Origin: Cryptosporangium arvum DSM 44712
GTDB taxonomy: Bacteria; Actinomycetota; Actinomycetes; Mycobacteriales; Cryptosporangiaceae
Direction of reading: 5' to 3'
Length of the DNA stretch: 64,000 bases
Assembly: GCF_000585375.1 (NCBI RefSeq)
Contig: NZ_KK073874.1
Location: 5,301,251-5,365,250 of the forward strand
The notes under the pieces were generated by a model, which searched no databases, had not been told where the DNA came from, and saw nothing but the letters and a program-made list of their open reading frames with translations. Below are positions 48,998 through 57,541 of the stretch, in pieces; the stretch's first letter is position 1; the number at the start of each line of letters is the position of its first letter. The translations under genes were made by a program, and so were the position numbers.

Positions 48998-51237
48998 ACC
49001 AGCGTCCGGGGGCGCACCCGGTTGGCCCGGTCGACGAACGTGATGCGCCGCTCGGCGTCCGGGGCCAGTTTGGCCAGCGTGCGGTACACCGTCTCCAGTC
49101 CGAGCCGGACGTCCCGCTCGGCCAGCCGGCAGCCGAGCACCGTCCCACCGGGAAGCGCCCCACCGCCGGACCGCGCTCCGGTGGTCAGCCAGGTCAGCAC
49201 CGCGGTGAGCACCTCGGCCGACAGCCGGGCCCGCGGCTCGCCGTCGAGCGGCAGCCGTTCGATCCGGGCCGACACGTCGAGGAACCCGGCGGCCGACGGC
49301 GGCGACTCCAGCCGCGCCCGCACCGCCGCGACCTGCGCGGTCAGGTGATGGCTGGACGCGGCCGGGACCTCCTCGAGCACCTCGATCGCGCCCGCGTGGT
49401 CACCCCCGGCGCGCCGGACGCGGGCCAGGCCGAACGCGGCGCTGACGTACGCGTGGTCGCCGGACCACACGCGCTGGTAGCGGGCGAGCGCCGCCTCCGG
49501 TTCCCCGGCCCACTCGGCGGCGACGGCGAGCGCGAGCTGGGGTGCGAGCTCGCCGGGCAGCGCGCCGTACACCGCGTCGAACGAAGCCAGGGCCGCGCGC
49601 GGGTCACCGTCGGTCAGTGCCGCGAGCCCGCGGAGCCAGTCGACGCGCCAGTCCAGCGGCTCGTCGCGCGCCCGCTCGTCGATCAGGGCCCGGGCGGCGG
49701 TGGTCTCGCCGGCCAGGAGGCGCGCGCGGGCCACCGCGATCGGCACCTCGACGCTGTCCGGCGGCGCGCCCCGTGCCGCGGTCGCCAGGTCGGCCGCGCC
49801 CAGGTCCCGGGTGGCGAGCAGGAACGCCGCGCCGGGGTCGGCCGCGTCCACCTGCGGCACCGGTAACGCCGCCGCGATCGCCGGCCCGTCGAAGGCCTCG
49901 GCTCCGGTCGTCGTGGCGAAGGCGGCGCCCTCGTGGGTGAAGCGGGTCGAGGCCGCGGGGCGGGGGGTGCCGTCGGCGGCGCAGAGCACCTGCCGGAGGA
50001 CGCCGAGCAGCTGGTCGGACAGGTCGGCGGCGGAGTCGAAGCGGCGGTCGGGGTCGGGGTCGGTGGCCCGCAGCAGGAGCCGGTGGTAGGACTCCTGCTC
50101 GGCCAGCAGCGGCTGCTCGGCGGGGTCCGGCAACCGGTCGGCGTACCGGCCGGAGAAGCCGCGGAAGTCGAAGCTGAGCACGGCCATCGTGCGCGCGACC
50201 GTGTACAGGTCGGAGCTGATCGACGGCCCGTCGGTGGACACCTCGGGCGCCTGGTACCCGACCGTTCCCCACACCACGCTCACCGCGTCGTCGAGGCGGC
50301 GGACCGCACCGAGGTCGACGAGTTTGAGCCGGTCGTCGCCGTGGATGGCGTTGTCGGGTTTGAAGTCGCAGTACAGCAGCCCGCGCTCGTGCAGGTACCC
50401 GAACGCGGGGAGGATCTCCAGCCCGTAGGCGAGCACCTGGTCGAGCGGCAGGGGTCGGGCGCCGCGGGCCGGGTCGGTGCGGAGTTCACGCAGGGAGCGG
50501 CCGCCGACGTACTCCATCACGAGGTAACCGACGTCGGCGTGCGTCCTCGGGTCGGGGTGCAGCGCGAAGTCGTGGATCGTGACGATCGTCGGGTGGTCGA
50601 CCGAGACGAGGAAGCGGCGTTCGGACACCGCGGCGGCCACGGCGTCGGGGTCGCCGGCGTCGATCAGGCCTTTCAGGACGACCCAGCGGTCGCTGACGTC
50701 GTCGCCGACGTTCTTGTCGCGGGCCAGGTAGATCCAGCCGAGGCCGCCGTAGGCCAGGCAGCCCAGCACCTCGTAGCGTCCGCCGACGAGCGTGCCCGGG
50801 GCCAGACCGGGCACGAACGAGAACGGCGTGCGGCAGGCCGGGCAGAAACCCGCGACGCGGCCGGGCCGGTCGTCCCGGTCGCGCCCGACCGGCCGTCCGC
50901 AGTCGGGGTTGCCGCAGAAGCGACGGTCCTGGGCCACCTGGGGGTCGGCGAGCACGGCGGTCGCCGGATCGCGCAGCGGCACCCGCGGCAGATCGAGCAG
51001 ACCACCACCGAGCCGCGCCCGCGAGGAGCCGGTCCGCCGCGACGCACCGGTCCCCCGCGAGGAACCGGTCCCGCGCGAGGACCCGGTCCCGCGCGACGCA
51101 CCGGTCGCCACGGGCGACGGCCCGCTCGCGCCGGAGGTTCCGACCCCCGCCGCCGGGGCCTTCCGGCCGCACTCGTCGCAGTACCCGTCCGCGTCGTACG
51201 TACCGGGGCATCCCGGCCGCCGGCAGGATCCGCTCAC
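48994..51237 (-). CDS. pknG: PknG-type Ser/Thr protein kinase
   Basis: 747 residues, almost the length of mycobacterial PknG (750). Residues 5-24 form an added zinc-ribbon-like module (CRRPGCPGTYDADGYCDECG), then an SRGTG-repeat linker. Rubredoxin-like part with two CxxC-type knuckles (RFCGNPDCGRP, GFCPACRTPF) precedes the kinase domain: VVLKGL, VMEYVGG, YCDFKPDN and VDLGAVRRL (DLG for DFG). The C-terminal half is TPR-like. It regulates carbon/nitrogen metabolism by phosphorylating FHA-domain partners in mycobacteria. GTG start overlaps the preceding stop. Confidence 0.94.
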   Translation of the reverse strand: MSGSCRRPGCPGTYDADGYCDECGRKAPAAGVGTSGASGPSPVATGASRGTGSSRGTGSSRGTGASRRTGSSRARLGGGLLDLPRVPLRDPATAVLADPQVAQDRRFCGNPDCGRPVGRDRDDRPGRVAGFCPACRTPFSFVPGLAPGTLVGGRYEVLGCLAYGGLGWIYLARDKNVGDDVSDRWVVLKGLIDAGDPDAVAAAVSERRFLVSVDHPTIVTIHDFALHPDPRTHADVGYLVMEYVGGRSLRELRTDPARGARPLPLDQVLAYGLEILPAFGYLHERGLLYCDFKPDNAIHGDDRLKLVDLGAVRRLDDAVSVVWGTVGYQAPEVSTDGPSISSDLYTVARTMAVLSFDFRGFSGRYADRLPDPAEQPLLAEQESYHRLLLRATDPDPDRRFDSAADLSDQLLGVLRQVLCAADGTPRPAASTRFTHEGAAFATTTGAEAFDGPAIAAALPVPQVDAADPGAAFLLATRDLGAADLATAARGAPPDSVEVPIAVARARLLAGETTAARALIDERARDEPLDWRVDWLRGLAALTDGDPRAALASFDAVYGALPGELAPQLALAVAAEWAGEPEAALARYQRVWSGDHAYVSAAFGLARVRRAGGDHAGAIEVLEEVPAASSHHLTAQVAAVRARLESPPSAAGFLDVSARIERLPLDGEPRARLSAEVLTAVLTWLTTGARSGGGALPGGTVLGCRLAERDVRLGLETVYRTLAKLAPDAERRITFVDRANRVRPRTLV

Positions 51238-52361
51238 GCCGCACCCCCTCCCGGCCCGGCGAGGGACCGCTGATACGCCACGACCGCGCGGGTCGACGCG
51301 GCCAGATCGCACGGCGCCGTCCACAGCAGCGCCCGCGCCGCCTCGTACGCCGCCAGCACCGCGGGATGCTCGCCCACCCCGGTGCGCACCGCTTTCGCCC
51401 GGTAGGAGTCCAGCCGTCCGCGCAGTTCCTCCCGCCGGGCCAGCAGCCCGTCGGCGAACTCACGGCGCTGCGCCACCGCGTTCAGCGCGGCGCCGACCGC
51501 CTCCTCCAGGGCCGGGAGCGCCTGGTCGAGCGCGGCCGCGTCGAGCCGCTCGAGCGTGTCGAGCCGCCGCCGCAGGCCGGCCGACGCGACCCCGTCCGGA
51601 GGCAACCGCGGGTCGTGGATCCTGGCCAGGGCCCGTGCGTTCGCGTCGCGCACGCCGTGCTCGTCGGACTCCAGCCGGGTCAGCGCCCCGGCCAGCGCGG
51701 CCCGCCGGGCGCCGTACCCGGCTCGCCTGGTCGCCAGGGCACGCAGCCGCTCGACCGTCGCTTCGGTCGTCGCGATCAGCGAGGCCGCCGCGGTGGCGTG
51801 CAGATCGATGCCGAGCGGGTCGGCCGCGGCCCGCCCGGCCAGGTCACGCAGGGCCGCCGCGACCGAGGCCTCGCCCGTCCCGGCGGCGCGCGACGCGTCG
51901 TCCAGCGCGGCGTCGAGCCGACGCAGCGTGTCGACGGTCGCGAGCCGTTCGCCGACGTCGGCGAGCGCGGCCCGGACCTCCCGGCATTCCTGTTCGAGCC
52001 ACTCGCCGACCCGCGCCACCGGCACCCCACGCACGGCGTCGGGGACGTCCGGGCCGGTGAGGGGGCCGAGCAGCCGCGCGGAGAGCGACGTCAGCTGGGT
52101 ACGGCTCCACCGGTCGCCCGGCGGACGGGCGGTGTCCAGGGCTTCGCCGAACGCGGCGAAGGACGCCCAGAGCACGTCGATGCGCAGGCGCAGGCGCTCC
52201 CAGAACTCCCGGGTCACACCGTCCAGCGACGTCACCCGCAGGTACGCGAGCCCACCGTCGGAGCCGTCCATCGCCAGCAGCGCCTCGGCGATGCGGCTGC
52301 GTTCGTCGGCCAGCTCGGTCAGCAGCCGGGTGATCGACGCCCGGTTCGGCGCGGTGACCAC
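51234..52361 (-). CDS. Alpha-helical protein between glnH and pknG
   Basis: 375 residues from GTG 52361. Almost wholly helical with long Ala/Arg/Leu/Glu heptads (ALLAMDGSDGGLAYLRVTSL, EQECREVRAALADVGERLAT, RLRALATRRAGYGARRAALA), no membrane segment and no recognised domain. Between the sensor genes glnX/glnH and pknG, so it could be an adaptor. Coupled to pknG by GTGA. Confidence 0.72.
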   Translation of the reverse strand: MVTAPNRASITRLLTELADERSRIAEALLAMDGSDGGLAYLRVTSLDGVTREFWERLRLRIDVLWASFAAFGEALDTARPPGDRWSRTQLTSLSARLLGPLTGPDVPDAVRGVPVARVGEWLEQECREVRAALADVGERLATVDTLRRLDAALDDASRAAGTGEASVAAALRDLAGRAAADPLGIDLHATAAASLIATTEATVERLRALATRRAGYGARRAALAGALTRLESDEHGVRDANARALARIHDPRLPPDGVASAGLRRRLDTLERLDAAALDQALPALEEAVGAALNAVAQRREFADGLLARREELRGRLDSYRAKAVRTGVGEHPAVLAAYEAARALLWTAPCDLAASTRAVVAYQRSLAGPGGGAA

Positions 52362-52366
52362 GGCCG

Positions 52367-53338
52367 TCAGTCCCGGTAGACCGCGGCCGGCGTGGGCGCG
52401 GGGCCCAGCGCGTTCAGCCAGCGCCGGTAGCTGCGCGCCAGTGCGCCGCCGGACCGCAGCCGCTCGAGGACCCCGTTGGTGAACCGCACCAGGTCGACGT
52501 TCTCCTTCGGGATGGCGACGCCGGACGGCTCGCTGCTCAGCGGCGGCCCGACCATCTCGGTGCCCGGGTCCTGGGCGACGAGCCCGAGCAGAATCGTGTC
52601 GTTCGTGGAGACCGCGTCGACCTGGCCCTGCTGGAGCAGCACGAGGCAGTCGATCGTGCTGTCGGTGGTCACCGGCCCGATCCCGGGGATCGTGGCGATC
52701 TTGGCGATGCTCGTGCTGCCCTTGGTGGCGCAGACCTTGCCCCGCCGCGCGGCGACGTCGTCGAGCGAGGTGATCCCGGACCCGCGGTCGACCACGATTC
52801 GCTGCCGGGCGCGCAGGTACTCGGTCGAGAAGTTGACCTGCTGCCACCGGGAGCAGTTCATCGTGACGGTGCGGATCACCATGTCCACTTCGCCCCGCTG
52901 CAGCACCGGGATGCGGTCCTGCGTGGTGATGTGCCGGAACTGCACCTTGGCCGGGTCGCCGAAGAGCGCCCTGGCGATCTCCCGGGCCAGGTCGATCTCG
53001 AACCCGGCCAGGTCACCGGTGGTCCGGTCGCGGTAGGCCAGCAGGTAGGCGTTCTGGTCGATGCCGACGACCAGCCGGCCGCGCTGCACGATCCGCGCCA
53101 TCGTGCTGCCGGCCGGCATCCGGCCCGGCGCCGGCATCGACGCCGGCGGCCGGTAGCTGGCCAGCGGGTCGCACCCGGGCTGCGGCGACGGGCTCGGCAC
53201 CACGGCCGGGTCGGCGACGTTCTGCGGCCGGGGCCGGAGCGGCGCGGGGTCGTCGGTCCCGGCCCCGGGCCGCGCGGAGGAGCAGGCGGTGCAGGCGGTC
53301 AGCACGAGCACGGCCAGCGCGAGCAGGAGGCGCCTCAT
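52367..53338 (-). CDS. glnH: GlnH-type extracellular amino-acid-binding lipoprotein
   Basis: 323 residues. Lipoprotein signal RRLLLALAVLVLTAC. Substrate-binding fold: RLVVGIDQNAYLLAYRDRTT, GFEIDLAREIARALFGDP, RGEVDMVIRTVTMNCSRW, KVCATKGSTSIAKIATIPG. In Mycobacterium GlnH binds aspartate/glutamate and signals through GlnX to PknG; here the same three genes lie together. The usual transport permease is absent. ATG overlaps the glnX stop. Confidence 0.9.
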   Translation of the reverse strand: MRRLLLALAVLVLTACTACSSARPGAGTDDPAPLRPRPQNVADPAVVPSPSPQPGCDPLASYRPPASMPAPGRMPAGSTMARIVQRGRLVVGIDQNAYLLAYRDRTTGDLAGFEIDLAREIARALFGDPAKVQFRHITTQDRIPVLQRGEVDMVIRTVTMNCSRWQQVNFSTEYLRARQRIVVDRGSGITSLDDVAARRGKVCATKGSTSIAKIATIPGIGPVTTDSTIDCLVLLQQGQVDAVSTNDTILLGLVAQDPGTEMVGPPLSSEPSGVAIPKENVDLVRFTNGVLERLRSGGALARSYRRWLNALGPAPTPAAVYRD

Positions 53339-54642
53339 CGGTACTCCCCGATCCGGTTGCGGGTGCCGAGCACCACCGCGGCGAGAGCGATCAGACCGAG
53401 CGCGAGCACGGCCACCCGGGCGCCGGCCAGGTCGGCGGCAGCGTCGTCGGCGCGGGCGTCGAACCAGCGGCCGGCGGCGTCGGCGTACTCGTCGAGCGCG
53501 CGGTCGAGCTGCTCGAACGTCGCGGACGGCGGCCCCGCCGCGAGCCGGACGGCCTCGGCGTACCGGCCGCTGTCGTCGAGCGCGCGGACGTCGGCGTGGA
53601 GCGTGCGCCACCGTGCGGCCAGGCCGGCGATGCGCCGGACCTGGTCGCGGTCGGCGCCGGGTGCGGCCGCCGCGTCGCCGAGGAGCCCGGTGCGGCCGTC
53701 GTTTCCGATCAACCCGTTCAGCATCTCGGCGTAATGGCGCTCGTTGGCCGCGCCGTCACCGCGTGCGATCAACGTCAGCGACTCGTCCGCGCGGGCCTGC
53801 AGCACCACGACCCGGGCCTCGGCCAGCCGGATGAACTGCTCCGACCCGGTTTCCCGGCCGATGTTCACGTTCCCGACCGCCGACCCCACCGCCACGACGA
53901 ACCACACCAGCGCGACGACGGTCGCCGCCGACGCCACCGCCAGGCCCGGGTTGACCAGCCGGTTCGTGCGCCGGGTGAGGAACACCTGGGCACCGGCCAG
54001 CGCGAGCAGCAGCGCGAGCCCGACGATGAGCACGAGCACCGGGAAGTCGGCGCCGCTGCGCTGGGCGTCGGCCAGCCGGCCGGTCTCCAGCGTGAACAGC
54101 CGCTGCGCGGCCGGGAGCAGCGTGTCGCGCATCAACCCGGAGGCTTCACGCAGGTAGGCGGCGCCGAGCGGCAGCTGCTGGCGGTCGTAGGCCCGTGCGG
54201 TCTCGACCAGTCCGGTGTAGACCGGTAGCCCGGTGGACAGCGCCCGGAGCTGGTTCTCGCTGGCGCGGCCGGGGTCGCTCGCGCTGCTGGTGGCCCGCAG
54301 CGCCGACGCGATCGCCGACCCGGCCGTGGCGACGTCGTCGAGGTAGCGGGTACGCAGCGCGGACGTCTCGGCGCCGGTGCCGAGGAACGCCGCCGCGGCG
54401 GTGGCGTCGGCATCGGAGAGCGAGCGGTAGATGTCCAGCGCGTGCACCGACAGCGGCCCGCTGACCACGCGCACGTCGTCGACCAGGGCGGCGCGCCCGC
54501 CGACCGCGAGCAGCCCCGCGACGCTCCACACCAGGCCGAGACCGACGAGCGCGACCGTGATCGTCACCAGCAGACCCGGCGTGGTACGCGCGCGCCGGGC
54601 CGCCGGTGAGGCCGAGATCCGAGTGGGTATTTCCAGCCGCAC
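53335..54642 (-). CDS. glnX: GlnX-like sensor membrane protein
   Basis: 435 residues from GTG 54642. Three or four membrane segments; a first helix at about residues 25-50 (LVTITVALVGLGLVWSVAG), a helical extracellular domain (about 50-200), a helix pair (FPVLVLIVGLALLLALAGAQ, LAVASAATVVALVWFVVAVG), a second helical extracellular domain, and a last helix (VAVLALGLIALAAVVLG). In mycobacteria GlnX transmits GlnH state to PknG. There is no kinase domain in it. Assignment relies on gene order and topology. Confidence 0.8.
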   Translation of the reverse strand: MRLEIPTRISASPAARRARTTPGLLVTITVALVGLGLVWSVAGLLAVGGRAALVDDVRVVSGPLSVHALDIYRSLSDADATAAAAFLGTGAETSALRTRYLDDVATAGSAIASALRATSSASDPGRASENQLRALSTGLPVYTGLVETARAYDRQQLPLGAAYLREASGLMRDTLLPAAQRLFTLETGRLADAQRSGADFPVLVLIVGLALLLALAGAQVFLTRRTNRLVNPGLAVASAATVVALVWFVVAVGSAVGNVNIGRETGSEQFIRLAEARVVVLQARADESLTLIARGDGAANERHYAEMLNGLIGNDGRTGLLGDAAAAPGADRDQVRRIAGLAARWRTLHADVRALDDSGRYAEAVRLAAGPPSATFEQLDRALDEYADAAGRWFDARADDAAADLAGARVAVLALGLIALAAVVLGTRNRIGEYR

Positions 54643-54720
54643 GACCGCCCCCGTTCCACGGGCCGAGCACCGAGTACGCCTCAGGTTAGGGACCGGGTCA
54701 ACCGGTGGGCGGGCACGACT

Positions 54721-54741
54721 GTCGGTAACGCGACAACCGAC
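54721..54741. promoter_or_regulatory. Inverted repeat in the divergent glnX / J-like promoter region
   Basis: GTCGGT-N9-ACCGAC (54721-54741) sits in the 173-bp region that drives both operons. Candidate binding site for a shared regulator; no recognised consensus. Confidence 0.4.
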
Positions 54742-54818
54742 CGTGGTGTGTAGGTGACGTGTAGCGGCGCCGAACACTCTGGACGCTCACGGCCGGCACG
54801 CGGCGACGGGGCGCGGTG

Positions 54819-55970
54819 ATGGACTCAGTGCTAGCGGCGTTACGGGAGAGCGCGACACCCGCTCTCTACCGGCGGAACATGTTCCGCCTGACCGGGCTGC
54901 CCACCGGCGCCGACCGGCGCACCGTCCGGCAGCGACGGCAGCGGGTCCTCACGCTGCTCGAGGTCGGAGCCGATCCGGGTGGGGAGGGCGGTGACCCGCA
55001 GGACGTCGCCCGCGCGTTCGACCTGATCCTCGGCGACCCGCGCCGGCGCCTGGTCGACGAGCTGTTCTGGTACTGGGACGCCGACACCACCGCCTGCTCC
55101 TGCCCCAGCACCCTGCACCGCGACCACGACGAGGCGGTGCTCTCCCACTGCGAGGTGCTCGAGCGGGAGGCGCGCAGCGCGCAGCTGTCCCCCGGCGAGC
55201 TGCGCGAGCTCGACGAGGACTGGGCCGACGCCGCCGAGGAGTGGGCGTCGGTGCTGCGCCGCGTCGCGTTCTGGGACCACGTCCGCCACCGGATCGAGGC
55301 GCTCGACGACAAGCAGCTCGACGAGTCCGCGATCGACGTGATCCGCGACGAGCTCCCGCTCGTGCTGGTCAAGCCGCTGGTCCTGCTCGCGGCCGGCTCA
55401 CCGGCCCGCCCGGCGACCCTCCGCGGCGCGGCCCTCGGCTGGCCCGCGCCCCGCGACCAGGTGCTCGACCTGCTCGAACAGTCGGCCGAGCCGCTCTACG
55501 ACGAGGTCAGCGCCGCCCTGCGGGAGGCGCGGGAAGCGCTCGAGGGCAGCAGGCCGCTCGCCGCCGCGACCGCGCTGACGAGGTCCGCGGTGCCGCGGCT
55601 CGAACGCCTGGACGCCCTGGCCCCGGCGGCCGACCACCGCCGCACCAGCCGCACCCGCAACGACGTCGCGATCGCGTTCAACAACTGTGCCGTCCAGGAC
55701 ATCGACACCCGCGGCGCGCCCGCGGAGCAGTCCGCACGCCAGTGGCTCACCACCGCGAAGGGCCTCGCGACCGACGCCGGCACCCGCACCGCGATCGCGC
55801 AGAACACCGAGTACGTGGGTCAGGTGGTGCTCGCCGCCCGGCTGCGCGGCGTCGGCCGCGAGTTCCAGCGGGCACCGGCTCCGCAGCCCCGGACCTCCGG
55901 CGCCGGATGTGTGCTGTGGCTGGTGGTGGTCGCGCTGGTCGTGATCTTCCTGATCGCGGTGAACCGCTGA
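54819..55970 (+). CDS. J-like-domain membrane-anchored protein
   Basis: 383 residues from ATG 54819 (GTG 54816 also possible). The N-terminus (PALYRRNMFRLTGLPTGADR, then VARAFDLILGDPRRRLVDEL) has the helix order of J-domain-like proteins, but no HPD motif is visible. A long helical middle is followed by a C-terminal membrane helix (GCVLWLVVVALVVIFLIAVN). As first gene of an operon with Hsp70 and a GrpE-like protein, it likely recruits Hsp70 to the membrane, though loss of HPD makes classical ATPase stimulation doubtful. Confidence 0.68.
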   Translation: MDSVLAALRESATPALYRRNMFRLTGLPTGADRRTVRQRRQRVLTLLEVGADPGGEGGDPQDVARAFDLILGDPRRRLVDELFWYWDADTTACSCPSTLHRDHDEAVLSHCEVLEREARSAQLSPGELRELDEDWADAAEEWASVLRRVAFWDHVRHRIEALDDKQLDESAIDVIRDELPLVLVKPLVLLAAGSPARPATLRGAALGWPAPRDQVLDLLEQSAEPLYDEVSAALREAREALEGSRPLAAATALTRSAVPRLERLDALAPAADHRRTSRTRNDVAIAFNNCAVQDIDTRGAPAEQSARQWLTTAKGLATDAGTRTAIAQNTEYVGQVVLAARLRGVGREFQRAPAPQPRTSGAGCVLWLVVVALVVIFLIAVNR

Positions 55971-57013
55971 TGGCGCTGGTCCGCAGCGGTGAGCGGATCG
56001 GCGACTCGCTCGTCGTCGACCGGATGCTCGGGGAGGGCGCCTTCGCCGAGGTGCACCGCGTCGAGCACCGCTACCTCGGCTGGCAGGCGATGAAGGTGTT
56101 CAAGCGGGTCGCGTCCGAGGCCGAGACCCGCGAGCTGCTCGACGAGGCGCGTCTGCTCTCGACGCTCGGGCACCGGCACGTCATCCGGCTCTTCGACGTC
56201 GGCACGCTGCCGACCGCCGAAGGCCGGCGCGGGTACTTCACGATGGAGTACGTGCCCGGCGGCACGCTCGAGCGGTTCGTCGCCGCGCACCGCCCGGCGG
56301 TGCCGACGGACGTGGCCGCCGAGGTGATGACGCAGATCGCGGCCGGTCTCGCGGTGGCGCACGGCCAGGACCCTCCGGTGCTGCACCGCGACCTGACGAC
56401 GGCGAACATCCTGGTCGGCTACGACGGCGCCGGCCTGCGGATCCGGATCAGCGACTTCGGGCTGGCCAAGCGGGCCGACCCGTTCACGCGGCTGGCCAGC
56501 GCCCAGGGCACGTACGCGTTCATGGCGCCCGAGGTGATGCGCTCCGGCGGGTACTCCTGCGCCGGGGACGTCTGGTCGGTGGGCGTCCTCGCGTACCTCA
56601 TGCTCACCGACCACCTGCCCTACGACGACGGGGCGCCGTTCGCGCCGCACCACGCGCGGTTCACGCGACCGCTGCTGCCGCCGAGCCGGTACAACGAGAC
56701 CGTCGACGAGGAGCTGGACCGGATCGTCACCGGGGCGCTCACCGTCGACCCGTGGCTGCGCACCCCGACCGCCCGGGAGCTCGGCGACGCCCTGGCCGCG
56801 CGCCGCGTGCGGGCTCCGGTGCCCGCGGTCACGACGGCCGAACCGAGCCCGCGGGCCCGGCGGCTGGTCGGCGACGCACACGAGCTGGCGCGCACCCCGG
56901 GCGGGCTGCAGCGCGCCGCGGATCTCCTGGAGGAAGCCATCGGTCTCTCCCCGCGCCTGGCCGGAGAACACGCCCACACGCTGATCCGCTGGCGGCGAGG
57001 AGTGGTGATGTGA
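55970..57013 (+). CDS. Soluble Ser/Thr protein kinase
   Basis: 347 residues from ATG 55970. Kinase domain residues 8-275: glycine loop LGEGAFAEVHRVEH, AMKVFKR (Lys), MEYVPGG, catalytic HRDLTTANILV, DFGLAK, APEVMRSGGYSCAGDVWSVG. A short helical C-terminus; no membrane segment. HRDLTTAN has Thr in place of the usual Lys, which may reduce phosphate transfer. It is encoded within the Hsp70 operon, so Hsp70, J-like or GrpE-like proteins are candidate substrates. Confidence 0.93.
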   Translation: MALVRSGERIGDSLVVDRMLGEGAFAEVHRVEHRYLGWQAMKVFKRVASEAETRELLDEARLLSTLGHRHVIRLFDVGTLPTAEGRRGYFTMEYVPGGTLERFVAAHRPAVPTDVAAEVMTQIAAGLAVAHGQDPPVLHRDLTTANILVGYDGAGLRIRISDFGLAKRADPFTRLASAQGTYAFMAPEVMRSGGYSCAGDVWSVGVLAYLMLTDHLPYDDGAPFAPHHARFTRPLLPPSRYNETVDEELDRIVTGALTVDPWLRTPTARELGDALAARRVRAPVPAVTTAEPSPRARRLVGDAHELARTPGGLQRAADLLEEAIGLSPRLAGEHAHTLIRWRRGVVM

Positions 57014-57541
57014 AGCCCCTGATCCGTCTGCGGGCCGGGCTGCGGCAGCGCAGACAAACCCGCGAGCTTCCGCATCGCGCCGCCGGACGACGACGAGGTC
57101 ATCGCGCTCCTGACCCGGCTCGTCGGGACGGTCCCCGACGAGCCGGCGCCCGACGAGCCGGCGCCCGGGAACGATCCACCGGACGACAAGGCGCTCGCCG
57201 ACGCGGCCACGAACCTCTGGCGGGCCCAGCGGCGGCTGGCCCGCGACGCCCGGACCGCCCGCGACCGGCAGACCGGCCGCTACCTGCGCTCGTGCCGCGA
57301 CGCGCTGAGCGACGCCGGCCTGGTCATCCAGGAACACGACGGCGACGCGTTCCACTCCGGCCGGTCGATCGAGGTGCTGGCCGTCCAGGAAGAGGAGGGC
57401 CGGACCACCGAGGTCGTCCTCGAGACCGTCCGCCCGACCGTGTACCTGCACGACCGCCGCATCCAGATGGGCCAGGTCATCGTCGCCGGCCCGGCCGTGA
57501 CGACAACGAGGAGCGACCATGCCGGCCAGCAGCACGATTGA
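57010..57541 (+). pseudogene. GrpE-like nucleotide exchange factor, apparent frameshift
   Basis: The GTG at 57010 gives KPLIRLRAGLRQR, then the frame is wrong. One extra A at about 57052 would place DKPASFRIAPPDDDEVIALL in frame, followed by WRAQRRLARDARTARDRQTG, LRSCRDALSDAGLVIQEHDG, SIEVLAVQEEEGRTTEVVLE and PTVYLHDRRIQMGQVIVA, the GrpE-type end. The other frame closes at 57541, overlapping hsp70 by 23 bp. Either a real inactivation or a base error. GrpE releases ADP from Hsp70. Confidence 0.62.
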
